64,000 nt of DNA from Archegozetes longisetosus (GCA_018873245.2 JAEMBT020000001.1:4496001-4560000), one strand, 5' to 3'; shown: positions 24,820-38,204, counted from the stretch's first letter. The notes: a model not told the origin generated them from the sequence alone. Program-made: numbers and translations.

Positions 24820-25038
24820 GGCGGTATGCAATAGTCTTGGTTATAAAACCCAGAGTTATCGCGGAACGTCCACGTTTTCTAATCAGTGGCTAATGTCGAC
24901 GTAACAGAAGTTAATTCTACGTTTATTTTACCTTAACCTCTAGTTAAACTTTTAACGTTAAGTATTGCAAAGTTATAGTTTCTGTAACGGAGGTTTTTAA
25001 CCAAAATTTAGAGGTAATCAGAACTATTGCATACCACC
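24820..25038. mobile_element. MITE, about 219 bp
   Basis: The left end GGCGGTATGCAATAGTCTTGG and the right end (complement) GGGTGGTATGCAATAGTTCTG are inverted copies, and the GGTTATAAA/TTTAACC blocks also pair. No coding content. The target duplication is uncertain. It lies between UGT copy 2 and LRR copy 1. Confidence 0.75.
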
Positions 25039-25390
25039 CAAAGTGTTTTCATAACCTCTATAAGATTCAAGTTCAATACAAACACGTGTTTGTACTCACA
25101 GACTTTATATCCTCATTATCTTATCATAGTTAAAATCAAGTACATTCAAATAAATATTTTGAGTCAAAAAGTACAGGTAGAAAAAGAGTTAATTAAAAGT
25201 GAAATTTTATTTGAAATTCGTTAAAAAAATACAAGAAATACGTATAAACTTTCATAAAATTCAATGAAAATCTAACTATAATTTAATACATACAGATTTT
25301 TTCCAAACAAACCTATCATATAATGATTAAAGTTACGATCATAGAAAACTCAACTGTAAAGTATTATGAAATGCACGGAATTTTGAAGAT

Positions 25391-27064
25391 TTATATATTC
25401 AATAGCTTTTCGATTTTAACGGAAGCCTGTTTTTTCGAATCTGAATTCTGCATTCTATATGAAATCATAGACATTCTTCTTTTGAGAAGCGGGTCGTCTA
25501 ACATAGAATTGATAACGCAGAGCAGAGTTTCTCTACCACAAGAAAAGGGATCAAGAATTAAGCCGAAACCGTTTTCCTTAATTCTCTGTCCATTATCTAA
25601 TTGGTCACCAAATATTGGCATAACAATAACAGGTTTGTTATAATAAAACGCATCAGTTATTGTCTTATTATCACCATTAGTGATAACCAAATCAACTAAA
25701 GGCAAGACATCAGTTTGTGGCAACTCTTCCAAACCCCACATATTGTCGGGTAATTCATATTTATCGTGAAAACGACCCTTTGACACAATAAACTTATTCT
25801 CTGACTTGGATAAAAATGTAGTCAACCTCTTCATTAGTTCTAAATCAGCGTATTCTCCCATTGATAAATAGACCAGTCTTCCTGGTTTTGACATCAAATG
25901 GTCAGGTATCGAAAATTTTCCATTTGATTTCTTCATTAGGCAATCGAGTTGTAACCAATTACGAGGTAATTCTTCCAAAACTTTATAGTCAAGTTCTTTT
26001 GGGTAAACATAAATGTTAAGGTAGGGCGATCGTGGATGAAATGCATTCTTAGGTAGTTCTGGCGCTCCTTTTGAAACACACCATGCGTTTAATTCGGTTT
26101 TCAAATCACTGAATATCTCATTCCACCGCTGTCTGAAGGTATTCCAATCTGGTCTCCTACCATTTTTCGGCAAACCTGATAGTAATTTAATAATCAATTT
26201 TAGATAGATCAATATCACATTGATTTTTTTCTGGCACAAGGTGTTCTTATAATTTCAAGAATTGTTAGATTAAACACATCTAAAAATCGTAACTAAGGTT
26301 ATCTTATTTCCAATCTTTAAGATAAGTGATGAAAAGTTTGTAAAATCGACTTTAATATAGCCTGAAAGTAGTTCACTCAACTTTTATGACTTAATGAAAT
26401 CTGAGAAATTTTGCAGAAAATATCAATACAGTAAACTGAGAAGTTTCACAAAAATGTAAGACACTTAGCATTAAATAACATTACATAGCATAGCAGAATG
26501 CTTTAAAGTATGAATCTCCAAAAAATGTTGTCTACATTACTTGAATTAACTATAGATAACAAATTAAGTATATTATGATAACATACCAGACCAAGCAGGA
26601 GGCAATCTCTCATCATCCATGCACAAATTGGGTGCACCAAAATTCAACCAAACCCAAGGAATACCAGAATTAGTCAAAGCTGGTGAACATATGAGCGATT
26701 CAACAATAATGACATCAGGTTTGACTCTTTGGACCAATTTCTCGTAGTAAAATTCACGTTGTTTGCCGTTTTCAAAACTTCTCCTAACATTTTCGAGAGA
26801 GAAGTTCTTAATTTTTCCAATAGCAGAAGAATCTATTGTCTCCAAATTCGAGTCATAAATTTTTTTATCCGGGGAGTTCACTGAATCTTCAATTTCTTCT
26901 TCAAATCCATGAGAAGTCAAAAGTCCTTTTGAAGAGATATCAACAGCAAATACGACTCTATGTCCTCGCTCTCGAAGTTCTTCGGCCAACACTTGACAAG
27001 AGCCAATATTTTCGCCACCATTTGCAGGTACGAATAAAATAGTTAGACTTTTAGAACTACTCAT
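25391..27064 (-). CDS. UDP-glycosyltransferase, mite-type (copy 2)
   Basis: Exons 27064-26587 and 26175-25391 join in phase 1 to give about 420 aa. It is a close paralogue of the copy at 16.8-18.3 kb, with the same intron position after LPPAWSG. Features: SLTILFVP strand, VLAEELRERGHRVVFAV, VKPDVIIVESLICSPAL, LPNIYVYP-like middle, and a donor site ELPQTDVLPLVDLVITNGD..DAFYYNKP..FGDQLDN. The expected catalytic His again reads Asn (Asn19, GGENIGSC). The donor-loop His is again Asn (TNGDNKT), and the dyad Asp position reads VES. The DQ donor-sugar pair is intact. There are no stops, so the frame is under constraint or young. Likely cytosolic or luminal. No signal peptide or C-terminal anchor is evident. 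Confidence 0.88.
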
Positions 27065-29127
27065 AGTTGCAGAAAATGTGCGATAAACACTTGAAAAAGT
27101 TTGATGGAAACAAACTTTTAGAAAAGTAAAGAAAAACTGAAAGGTTTACAAAATGAGTGCTCTGTTTAAACTGGAGTGAAGTGTTATTTTTCTAACCTGT
27201 CAAAAAATGATTTGTATTCGTAGTGAGCTTATTCCACTGGAGCAGCTCACATTTATACTGACCCTTAAGGACAGACAATTGATGTTAAATTTATTGAGGG
27301 AAATTCGAATAATAAAAAACCGGTTATTTAAACATATAATTTTCTTTTTTGATTAATGAGAAGAGATTTAAGTCACTTTCTCTGCAGTCACACGTTATTT
27401 CGTGCTCTACTCTGGACTCTGGAGGAAGGATTTCACTCGATTTTAGAAATTAAGGCTACGATCCTCTCAGGACCAGAACAACCGACTTAGTGTTACAAAA
27501 AGTATTAGCCCTCTATCCATAATATCTTTGATACCAGAAGATAATCTCATATTAAGCACTTCCATCGTCACAACTTATCTATTAGAACACTTAGACTGCT
27601 GACACACTTTTAGGTGATTTAATGATCCGCTTAGTATTTCATTGAACTCCTTAAGAAGTTTTCCTATTATATCAAAATCCAGTATAGGTTTACAATAAGT
27701 TAATGTTTTTCGATAAATATTAATTGTTGAATAATAACGAGTATTTATATCAAAACTATTATGTTTGAGGAAAATTTTATAGCGTTATGAATGGAGTAAA
27801 TAATTTAGTAATTGTTCGCTTGAACTCTTGACGCAATAATAATAAAACTTATGATGGCTCAATATGTTGGTTCAATTTGAAGCTCTAGTCATGGCTGAGT
27901 CTGACCTGATTTTATGTTTTGAAAATTAAATATTGAACAAATAGAAAGAATATTTGTTTTTCAATGATGGCAACTTCAAAAGTAGTTACCGATGGTTACA
28001 TTACATCTGTAATTGACGTAAATTGATATATTTAATTGATAAAGAGTTGATTAAAATACTTGTGAATTTAAATGAAATTATCTAATCTTGATTGAAGCCT
28101 AAGTGTTCGTGCCTTAATCAACAAGTATTGTTAAATCAGATTAAAAATAATCTTCTAACTTCTCAAACATGAATAATAATTTTATTACTTATGATCATTA
28201 AATCATTAGATAATATGTGGTTATTAATCAAATTTAAATTGGATTTTCATCTCTAGAGTAATATCTGCTGAGCATATTAGTTATCAGATTGTGATAACCA
28301 AAATATTATTTAAGATAGCTTTTGAAAAACAAACATTCTATAAAACTGTTGAAAAGAGGAACTCATTTCAATTTTAGTCATTTGTAAGTAGTCTTTATTT
28401 ATTATTTGTCTGATGACTTTTTGGATAATAGATGAGCGCAAGATCTTTGTGACAAGTTTATTAATCTAAGATTAGACTGTTTATGATGGAATAATCTATG
28501 AAGTCCTCTATAAAGTTGACTGAAATCTTTAACTCTAATAAAAATGCAGCTTAAATATACAGTATATTAATATATTTTGAAATTTAAAATATAATTTTGA
28601 AACCATATGACATTACTTTTAATTAGAGTTGCTCCAAATTTTTCGCGTGCTATCTGGTGTGGGTCCCAACGTAAAACAACGTTTCTTGTACGTTTTACGT
28701 AAATAAACGTTACGAAACATGTCAATTAGATTCTCTAAACACAATATTAAGTCGAGAATCTGTACATTATATGATAGTGAGAAAAACAGTAACGATGTGT
28801 CGGCTGCTTAAAAGCATTAAAACTATTAAGCTTGGATTCGCATCCCACCTGTCGACTGACACTCAAACTTTACTGTGCATTTGAGATCATTTGAATAAAA
28901 CTCAACAAATATAAGTTTCGAAAATAGTAAAATTGAAATACAAGGGTAAATATAAGCCTTCTCTACAAATAATGAGTTAATCCTTCCGGTCCTCTAAATA
29001 AATACCGATGTTTTGAGAGTCGAGAAGTTGAGTTTGTGTTGAATGAGCTGCAAATTCAATGTGTATCGTTCTGGACATTAACTTATTTTGCCACTTAGAC
29101 CGTTTTATATCTATAGTTTGTTTAGGA
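27065..29127. other. Intergenic, no gene seen
   Basis: This contains the 5' flank of UGT copy 2. No coding pattern, RNA gene or clear inverted repeat was recognised. Confidence 0.45.
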
Positions 29128-29130
29128 TTA

Positions 29131-29830
29131 GGCCCGTATGCACAGTGTGTTTTAAAACGATTTTAAGGCTAAAACCGGGCTTAAAACCCAAAACTCATTT
29201 TAAAACTCATGCACAGTAAAAATTTAGAACCGTTTTAAACTAAAACCACCTACTAGTTTTAAATCGATTTTAGTGATCAACAAAATAAGTAAATATAAAC
29301 AAAATTTTACAAAAAGAATATTATAAAAATGAACCAATTTTTTCAAATTGAAGAATTAGATAATTATGAAATAGTGACGAATAAAAATTTTAAACGTCAA
29401 AGAGTATTAAAAGACAGATTCAATCCATTTGATAGTTATGATTACATATTCATAAGAAAATATAGACTTACAAAACAGTGTTTCATTGAACTGTTGAATC
29501 TAATTAATACAGGTTTAGTTAATATCAAAATGAAAAAAGACTCATTGCCTCCAATAATTCAATTATCTATTGTTTTAAGATTTTATGCCATCGGTTTAAG
29601 ATTTTATTATCACTTTTATTCAGCTTATTTTTATTCATTTTCAACTTTTTAATGAATAAACACATTTGTTTACATTTTTGCTGGTTTTCTGGCTTTAAAA
29701 CGGTTTTTACTAAAACTAGTTTTATTACAGTCTGTGCATGAGTTTTAAGTTTTGAGTTAAAACCGTTTTAGCAAAAACCGTCTTAAGACTTAAAACCGTT
29801 TTAACTAAAACTCAACTGTGCATACGGGCC
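29131..29830 (+). mobile_element. PIF/Harbinger element with TTA target duplication
   Basis: The element is 700 bp. It begins GGCCCGTATGCACAGT and ends ACTGTGCATACGGGCC, perfect 16-bp inverted ends. Further inverted blocks of AAAACCGTTTTAA and AAAACTCATGCACAG follow inside. It is flanked by TTA on both sides (29128-29130 and 29831-29833), the 3-bp duplication typical of PIF/Harbinger. It carries a truncated transposase and is an internally deleted, nonautonomous copy. Confidence 0.93.
29329..29652 (+). pseudogene. Truncated Harbinger (HARBI1-like) transposase
   Basis: A 107-aa frame covers only the N-terminal part of a Harbinger transposase: NPFDSYDYIFIRKYRLTKQC..ELLNLI, then IIQLSIVLRFYAIG, which matches the family's LRFYATG-type block. 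The reading then diverges. The DDE nuclease part is absent because the element is internally deleted. Confidence 0.7.
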
Positions 29831-29833
29831 TTA

Positions 29834-32800
29834 GTGTTTTGAAGCTTTAAGTGATGTCATTTAAGTACATTCAGAAATTAATTATTTATTTAGTTTTTCC
29901 ATAACTAACTTTTTTGCAGTTAACTTAATTAACAATAAAGCAAACTAAAACTAAAGGCACATAAACCTTATTAAAAAAATTTTTAACTTTTTTAGCCAAC
30001 AGCTTTTGCGAAACTAACTTTTCACAAAAACTGAAGCTTTTAATCTAGAGTTCAATCGATCTGAAGATTAAAGAATCAAACTTTTGTTTCTCAAAAGTAG
30101 TGACCGATTAAGAAATTAACAAAAAGCAAACCTATAATTTTATTAAATATTAATTATAATTATTGCAAACAAACAGAAAATTAAGGAAAAACAGATAATT
30201 GGGCAGAAGAAAAACCTTTTTCGCGCTAAAGCCTAAAAAAATGGGTCAAAACTACTCAACGATTAGGAGCATAAATGACAACTAAAAGACTATTGAGTGC
30301 AAAACACTTGACGGATCATTTGAATTAATCGAGAAATACATTAAAATGCGAAAGTATTGAGAAATAAGTTCACTAAAGAGCATGACTTTACGGTCAATAA
30401 TTGTTGAAATCGGCATCTAAATTAGCATAAAGTTATGCCGTAATAGTTGAGCGGATCTAAAGGCATATCTCGAGGTCATCAAAACTGTTGGCCGACTCTT
30501 CAGAAAAGTCGACGAGAACTGTAGCAGAAGTGGTAAGAGTGAGGGTAGGATTAAGTTTAGGGAAATTCATTAAATGATCAATCGATTGATTGATCATCAA
30601 GGAGATGAATCGAATCCCAAGTCTTCCCATATTATTGGATTCTATCTAAAAGAGATAAGTATAGGAGTCACGAATCTGTCATCAAAGCCTGGAATCAATT
30701 CAACAAATGAATGATTTATTACTATTTTTTAGTATTGATTGTCACAAAATGCTTGCAGCTAACTTTCATGAGCTTTCAAATTTTCCAATTTTTTCCCATT
30801 CACTTAATGAAACAAGATTCAAAATCACTTCTTTGAAATATAAACTATTTTTTAGTTTTTTAAGTCAACAACTTTTGAGCTCAGTTTTCTCATTCATCAC
30901 AAAAGGTTGTGTTTTAAACATTTTTAGATATTTTTTCAAGAATAAACACATTTTTGTTAGTTTTCTCTTTGTTGAATGAGAAATGAATTTTCATAAAAAT
31001 TGTAACAGTTTATTTTGTAAAAAATTTGTAGGATCTTGAAGCTTATCGTAACTTGTATCGAAAATCATAGATTTTTCTTCTTTTGTTGATTATCTGAGAA
31101 TCATTAAATCTTATAATCCAAATAAAATCTATCACTAAAAGAGGTTGTTATTGACAAAGAAATTAACTTTTGATTAATTACATTTAATGCCTAAAATGGA
31201 TGATAAAAGTTTGAAATTTCTATGCATTAGTTAATATTTTTGTTCAAATAGCGCAAATGAAGGCTTGAAAATTAAAATTCAATTGAACTGACTTTGATCT
31301 GGCGTTGAACTAAATTTGATATGTTAGATTTTTTTCCTTAATTACAAAGAACGTGAATTAATCGTCTTCTTAGATTTTATTTACTTATCAGTTAGAATAA
31401 ACATATCACTATACCTAATGATAGGGAAGTTGCATAAATTAATATTGCATAATAACAATTCTAAATTCATTAAACTCCCAGAAGTCATGATCTGAAGAAA
31501 AATTTTTCTACCGCTGAATAAATTTTTTTAATGAGGTTTCAAGAAATGATAAGCAAGTTATGCAAAAACGTCAACTTTAATAACAAATATTGAGGCAAAC
31601 ATCAAAAAACTAATATTTTCATAGATAGGCGTTTATGCAACATAAAAATGATTAAAAAAATTATAATTTTTTCTACTAATACATCATTGAAACGCTTGAG
31701 TTTTAATGTGTCTTTCATTGGTTGTTATCGCACTTATGTTCTAATAAAAATATGACAAACGCTTCACAAAACCAAAACTAGATTTTTGTAATGTTTATGT
31801 TTTGTTCCATTTCTATGGTGCGAACGAAATCTATGGCAATTCGTTACTAGTAGTATAGATAAAATCGCGAAATAAAACACGAAAACCATCTGAAATTGAA
31901 GTCAAAATAATTACTTGATTACATGTTTAATGTGCTTTAGTTGAACGCTATTTACCGTCGCATAAATAACTGGATCCCAGCGTTCACTAATTACAAGTTT
32001 TTGGCTTAAGTAAGTTTGATATAAGCGAAAAGAGCTGCAGAATACCTCTGGAAGTCTGAAACAGTAACAGAAAATTATTATTCATATTGCTTGAAAAGAT
32101 TTAAAAGATTTTCACTTTGAGACTAAACTATCGGTGGAAGTAATGAAAGGCATGAGATTATGTGCAATTGAAAAAGTTAACTTTTCTGCAGTTTGAACAA
32201 ACAATTTATTACTTCTCTTTGAAGTGCTCGTAAAAGGCTCTGAAAAGCTAACTTTCTCTTAAGACTTATTCTATATTTGAGTGAAGTTAAAAATTCTTTT
32301 AGCGATATTAACTTCGAGGCTTTCGTGGCCGCATTAATGAAAATTGTGCAAAAAATTAACATAATTTTGTCATTTGTTTTTATAGAGTATTACAAATTAG
32401 AAAATATTTGAGAAGAAAGAAAAGTTTGCAAAAAAGTTCAAACCTCATAATGATTATTAAAATATGGGAAAGTACTTAAAAGGCTCAAATTATTGAACAG
32501 ATCATAAGGAAATCTGTCTTATATTTTGATAAATAACTCTATTCTTTCTGATTTGCAACAACTTAAGACCAGAAGCAATAATACCATAAGTTCTACTGAC
32601 GAGGAAAAGTTAAGCTCGAGTCAAACGAGTCAATGTCTTGTTATGCATAAAAAATTCAACGCTCTGTAGTTTATCATATCCTATAGTTTGCTTGAATTGA
32701 TTGGGATATGAAATTTCGATCACAGAATTCGTAATAACAACCCAACTGATAATGAACAGCTAGAGAACTACTGCTGAGAAAATCGTGAACCGAATAAGTG

Positions 32801-35800
32801 AATCCATTATTAAAGCATTGCTTTCGATCAGTGGCGTAACTCTTCCCTTAAGCTGAAATTCTGAGAAATTAGATGATAATGAGCTGAAATCTAATTGGCT
32901 TAAGTGAAAAGCAGATTTAGTCGTGAATTAATTGAGAGCATTTTGGATCATTAAAAAAAGTGTGGAATTTATTTGAACTGTTTTCCTCGCTACTTACTAT
33001 CCTGTCTCGCATTAGTATTCCTACAACTCTTGGTTATTGTTTGAGAAATAAGCCGTTTCTGTTTCCTCACTTCTAAGTTCACACTCAAAACAACGTTGTC
33101 TAAAGTTATGTGAGAACAACTCATATATTAATAATGGATCAATAGATAGCTGTCAATAGACACGAGATCATAACAGCTTTGAACATGGCGAATTTAATTA
33201 AAATAGAGTTATCAAATCACAAGTTGACAATATATCTTGTCTTAAATCAAATAGAAGTAAAACGATTTTCTTTATTTTTCAGTCTAGCACCAAGTTTTTA
33301 TGATTAGAAAAGGGTGAATGTTTCAATTTTGGCCCTAAATTTCTTTTGGAAAGTGTTTTGAAAATACCTTATCATTACTCGAGGCTAATTATCTTTTGAT
33401 GAGTAAAGGGTATTCTTATCTTTGAAGTAAGATTTTCGCAATCGAATAAGCGGAAAATATTATCAAAAAAACCAAAATGCCCTCAAATAGTCAATCCTTA
33501 GTGGTTTTAGTCATTACATGATTTGACTAATAAATTGATGTTAACTGGAACTGAAATACTAATCTTACAGTAAACTAGCTAATCTCACATTAATCACTTA
33601 TACTATATTTTAATTGGGTATAATCTAATGAACACTCACTGAGGTGTTGGCAAAAATACGAATTTAAAGTCATAATGCTTGTTGTAAGTTTGGTGTACCT
33701 TTAATTGATATCGAATATCAGCATCTTGGTATTGAATATCAGTATCTTTAGCGTGGGATTGTGCCAAAAACTTGAGAAAAGTTTACAATAAAACTCTTGG
33801 AAAATATTTAACTTATACTTATACTTGATAAACAATGCTCTTCAATTATCATATTAGTTATATTTAAACAGAAACCAGTTAAATAATCTCTTACCTGCTC
33901 TGATTGCATAGTTTTTCTCTATTGTGACTCAAACTATAGTAAGGCATTTATTATTTTTGTTATTATTTCGTAAACTTGAAACAGACAATTAGGATCAGCT
34001 AAGTTTAAATTGATTTGTGTTTTATGACTTGAATCGACATGAAAACAGGAAATAATACTCTTGGCCACAAGTGCAAACTTTTGTCCTTTAATTTCACACT
34101 TCAACTGAGAGCCAGAGCTGATTTGTCTCAAGAGATGTTTTGATCGAAATTTCGTCTTTTCTCTGAGTCGACGTCAAGACATATAACTCTATGTTTTTCT
34201 GTGCATTTATGCTCAAAATACTAATCGAAAGTGAATTCCTGTCAATTCTCTATTTGTTTTTCTCGTATCGAAAAACAATAAAAGATAAAAATCTCAACTT
34301 TGTCACATTGGCGAAGATAGAACTTTTGGCAAAAATGGGCATAAATATATAGCAATTGAAGAAGTAAATGGTCTCTAAGTTTTGTTGACATAATTCGAGG
34401 TCGTTTAGAAAATTTGGATGTAACAGTGATTTGAATATTAAATTCAGATTAAAAGTTATTAGCCTGAAGAACAAGAGCTTTCTCTTTGATTCCACGATAA
34501 ACTTAACCACATTTTAATAATGACTTTTCTATGTATTTACATAATCTTCTTGTGATCAATTTTTTATTACTTTCATTTCGAAATATTAAACCATAAAAAC
34601 TAATCATAATGAAGACGGATTATGAAAGATTGAACTTATATTTTACTCAAAAACACATTAGTGCCGTACTAAGTATTTATTATTTTTCAGATTGATTTTA
34701 TGGAAAAAATAAATAGATATTTAACTTTCCTCTTTACTCCTTTTTATATGAATTATTAATGTTAAACCGAGATAGAGTTTATGGCCTTTTTATTGAGAAA
34801 GATGCTCAGTTTTCTCTAGTTATGTTTCGCATTACCACAGATCGTAACCAGCTCATATATTTATTTTTTAATTACCGTGTAATTTAGCTCAAAGGGATCC
34901 AAAGATGCGAAACATTTGTAAACTGCTCGAGTGTGGTATAGTTTTATCCTATATTTATAAGTCAGTTATGCAATTCAGTGAATTATATTAGCATAAGTTG
35001 ATATAAATGTCAATTTGTTTTCATAATAACCGGAATAAGTTATTGGAAAAGTGATTTCTATTCGAGCAATAAATATTAGAAAACAAATAGCATAATTGCG
35101 TTTGAGTGACATAATTACAACGTTTGTGGTGCTCAATACGTATTATGAGAAATGATATTAGTCTACTTAAAAACAAGAAACTATAGACTGTTAAAAAGTA
35201 CACAGCTGCAAGTCAAGTACACCGGAAAAATTAATTATCCATGATAACAACAAGGAAAAGATCACTTCTATGCCAATCTCCCTATGATGCGCATTCATTT
35301 TTCGTCAAATTTGCTTTGATCATGTATATCAAATGTGAAACAAGTTTCTTAATATAAGATATACAGTGAAAAGATGTAACGTATACCACAACCTCTAGTT
35401 GTTATTTGAGTGTATAATTTCTTATGTTAAGCCAACTTGAAAGGTGTATTTTAAGTTTTACTCGATTAATAGCCATAAAACTTTATCAAAAAGTCAATCT
35501 GAGGATAACTTAGTGATAGTATATAGGATTAGAAATAAAAACAATTGGTTTTCACTCTTTTTTTGCCATGAAACACATTGATGATTGAACAGAAGCAAAA
35601 GAACCCAATTTTATACTTTAGTTGAGTTGCGAATTTGTCTCACGAGACAAATAATCAACAATTGAACTGCCAGTAGAATGAAAAACTTTTCTTCCTTACA
35701 GATTTGTATTGACCTAAGGGTCTGACAGCCAGAAAGAAAGATATTCGACAACACAAAACGCTTTTTCTATAATATCCTTTCAAAAGAATGATGTTCTCAA

Positions 35801-36573
35801 TCAAACATTAAAACATGCATTACTGATGAGTTTCTATGATAGGCTGACATTCTATACTAGATTTCAGCACAAAAAGAGCCTACCACATAAAAGAAAGTTG
35901 GGAATTAGTTTTCTAACAGACAGAAAAAGTTTGACGCTGGTGCTTTTTATGAACACAAACTAATATGCTGTATAGAAAACTCTACTCTACGTGAGATAAT
36001 CAATCGATATTCATTGAATTGATGTATTGCTTTCACTCATGTTATAAAAGCTATAAAAGTTTCCTAAATTTTCTCAATAAGTCAATGAAGTATCGCTCAT
36101 AATTGATCTAATTATTAGTAATAGATTTTAAATAATTTTTTATATAAATTAGTTAAATGAGGCGTTAAACAGTGAAACATGTATCAGATAGTAATAATTT
36201 GCGCTTATAGGCAACTATTGCTAACATATGACAAAATTTTGATTACATGCCATACGTTTGACTATCCATCAACACAGATATAATTTAAAACAACCTAAAG
36301 CTTATTCCAAAATTAATACAAGGCATCGATAATAGTGATTAGAAAATAAGTTTTAATTGATATACGAGTGCAAATTAAGACCCGTGCAGAGTGCAAGTTT
36401 ATTTGGCATTCAATAGTTCAACAAGATTAGAACGATAATCACTCAATTATTAGATATCTATTAAACTATACAAATGATTGATAGTTAAAGAAAAGCCGAA
36501 ATGTCCAGTTCAATAGGCATTCAGTGATTTAAGGAATAAATAAAATTAAAAATCTAGAAAATCAGCTAGGAAT
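29834..36573. other. Gene-poor stretch of 6.7 kb
   Basis: I found no supported gene. Small open frames here are low-complexity or lack family features. An imperfect direct repeat of about 22 bases (GAATATCAGCATCTTGGTATT) occurs at 33710-33750. A segment at about 30470-30570 reads VGRLFRKVDEN in one frame and faintly recalls a Tc1-type helix-turn-helix, too weak to call. Confidence 0.45.
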
Positions 36574-38204
36574 CTAAAGCCGGACGCTCGTGTAGTAGTG
36601 TAGTCGGTGTAGTAGTTGTAGTGGTGTAGTGGTTGAAGTGGTGGTTGTTGTGGTTGTGGTTGTGGTTGTGGTTGTGGTAGTGTGTTCTTGAATAATAGGG
36701 ATAAGTATAATACCCTGTTGTTGCTGTTGATTTTGATTGATATTTATATTGCTGCCACCACCACCTCCTCCTCCTCCATTACCTCCTTTGCCGCCTTTAC
36801 CTCCTTTGCCACCTTAAGCAAAATTAATTTTTCAGAATGGTAATTTCTTTCTATATATGACGACGGATTTCGAAGATATGAACTGATGAGTAAGTTTTAC
36901 ACTATACTATCAATGCTATACTTCAAACTAATTGTTGCTTATTTTCTAATGCAAATGTTAAACTACACTATTTGTGGTTTGAAAATGAATTGCTGACCTC
37001 TTATAATATGTTATAATAAAATTGATTTATTAAAGACCTATAGTTTTGCATAAGCAAGAGTAAAATACATGCATTGAAACATTTACTGCATTGAGTAGGT
37101 TTTTGAGAAATTTAGAGGGGCTTAAGTCTAATTGAATTGCTAGAGCAGATAATTGGTAACACATTTCATATTGTTATATTTGAGGTTCTACATATATCAG
37201 TAATAAGCAAAAGTGATTACACAAGTTACCTGAAAAAATAATCAAAAACCAAATGTTTCTAAAAAATCAAAATATAGTAATAAAAATAATGACTCGTTAA
37301 AATTAATTTTGCAATACTAATTAGATTTCTATTTCTACTTATTTGTTGAATAAATTGAGTTTAAAAAATGTAAATGAGTTCTCATTATTTATAAGCTTTA
37401 ATACCTTTAGCGATATAATCTTAGATAAGAACTTCGATGGTAAACAAATTTATGATCGGCATCGTTTGCTCAATATTTTAATGAAACTGATATTTGTTAT
37501 AAGCCCGTTGGTTATCTAAATTTGTCAAAAGCCTAAGTCAGGTAGTAGTTTTAGGCGGCATTTTTCTAACAGATTATAGAATTATTTAACTAATCAATTT
37601 TCTATTAGATTACTTAAGAGTAAATTGACTAGTGCACATTTTCAAGCTGTAACAATTTCAGTTCAAATCTTCAAAATCAGACTTCATATAACATACCCTT
37701 TCCTCTCTTCTTCTTTCTTTTCTTACCTTTCTTTCCCTTCTTCTTCTTCTTCTTCTTTTTCTTCTTTCCTGAAAAATAAGTTAATTATAAACATTAGAAA
37801 ACATTATTCTGAGAAAATTAATTGAAACCTTTGCTTTTCTTTCTCCTCTTTCTCTTATTTTTCTTTTTACTCTTTTTACTTTTCTTTCTCTTTGTTTTTT
37901 TCTTTTTAGTACCCTTTCCTTTCCCTTTTTTCTTGCCTCCTCCTTTCCCGATTAGAGCCTGGTCCGATCCTGATAGTCCTGATTCTGACTTTGAGAGCTC
38001 ATTCGTTACCGGGGACAATTCTGTGCTGTCTTTTTCATCCTGATCCTTTTCTCCAAAATCAGAACTCGCTAAATCTTCAAAAAATCAGATCAAAATTTTC
38101 AATAATTCAATTGAAATTTAGATGAATATAAATATAATATGAATGTACTGACCGACGAGAACGAATAAGATAACGAATAACGCTAAAACTCTTATCGGTA
38201 TCAT
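36574..38204 (-). CDS. Secreted Lys/Gly/Thr-rich low-complexity protein
   Basis: Four exons (38204-38153, 38068-37829, 37768-37697, 36812-36574) all join in phase 1 to give 200 aa. Exon 1 plus the first codon of exon 2 encode a signal peptide (MIPIRVLALFVILFVLVA) with a likely cut before SSDFG. A short acidic, Ser-rich segment follows. Next come about 70 residues dominated by Lys with Gly and Arg, then GGKGGK repeats running into eight Gly, an Asn/Gln block (NININQNQQQQQ), IILIPII, about 14 Thr (mucin-like), and a short tail. I do not recognise the family. The blocks are coherent across exons and the donors fit, so it looks real. The product is strongly basic and secreted. The tail frame could slip inside the Thr-codon repeat. 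Confidence 0.75.

Noticed and set aside
30470-30570. Possible Tc1-type helix-turn-helix (VGRLFRKVDEN)
   Set aside because: Only a few residues match, there is no inverted-repeat pair or catalytic domain, and frames close quickly.
30707-30979. 90-codon plus-strand frame
   Set aside because: Phe/Ser/Leu-rich composition typical of AT-rich noise, with no motif and no neighbouring exons.
37822-38043. Plus-strand Phe/Leu-rich open frame
   Set aside because: It is the complement of the Lys/Arg-rich exon of the secreted protein. Its composition is the expected shadow.
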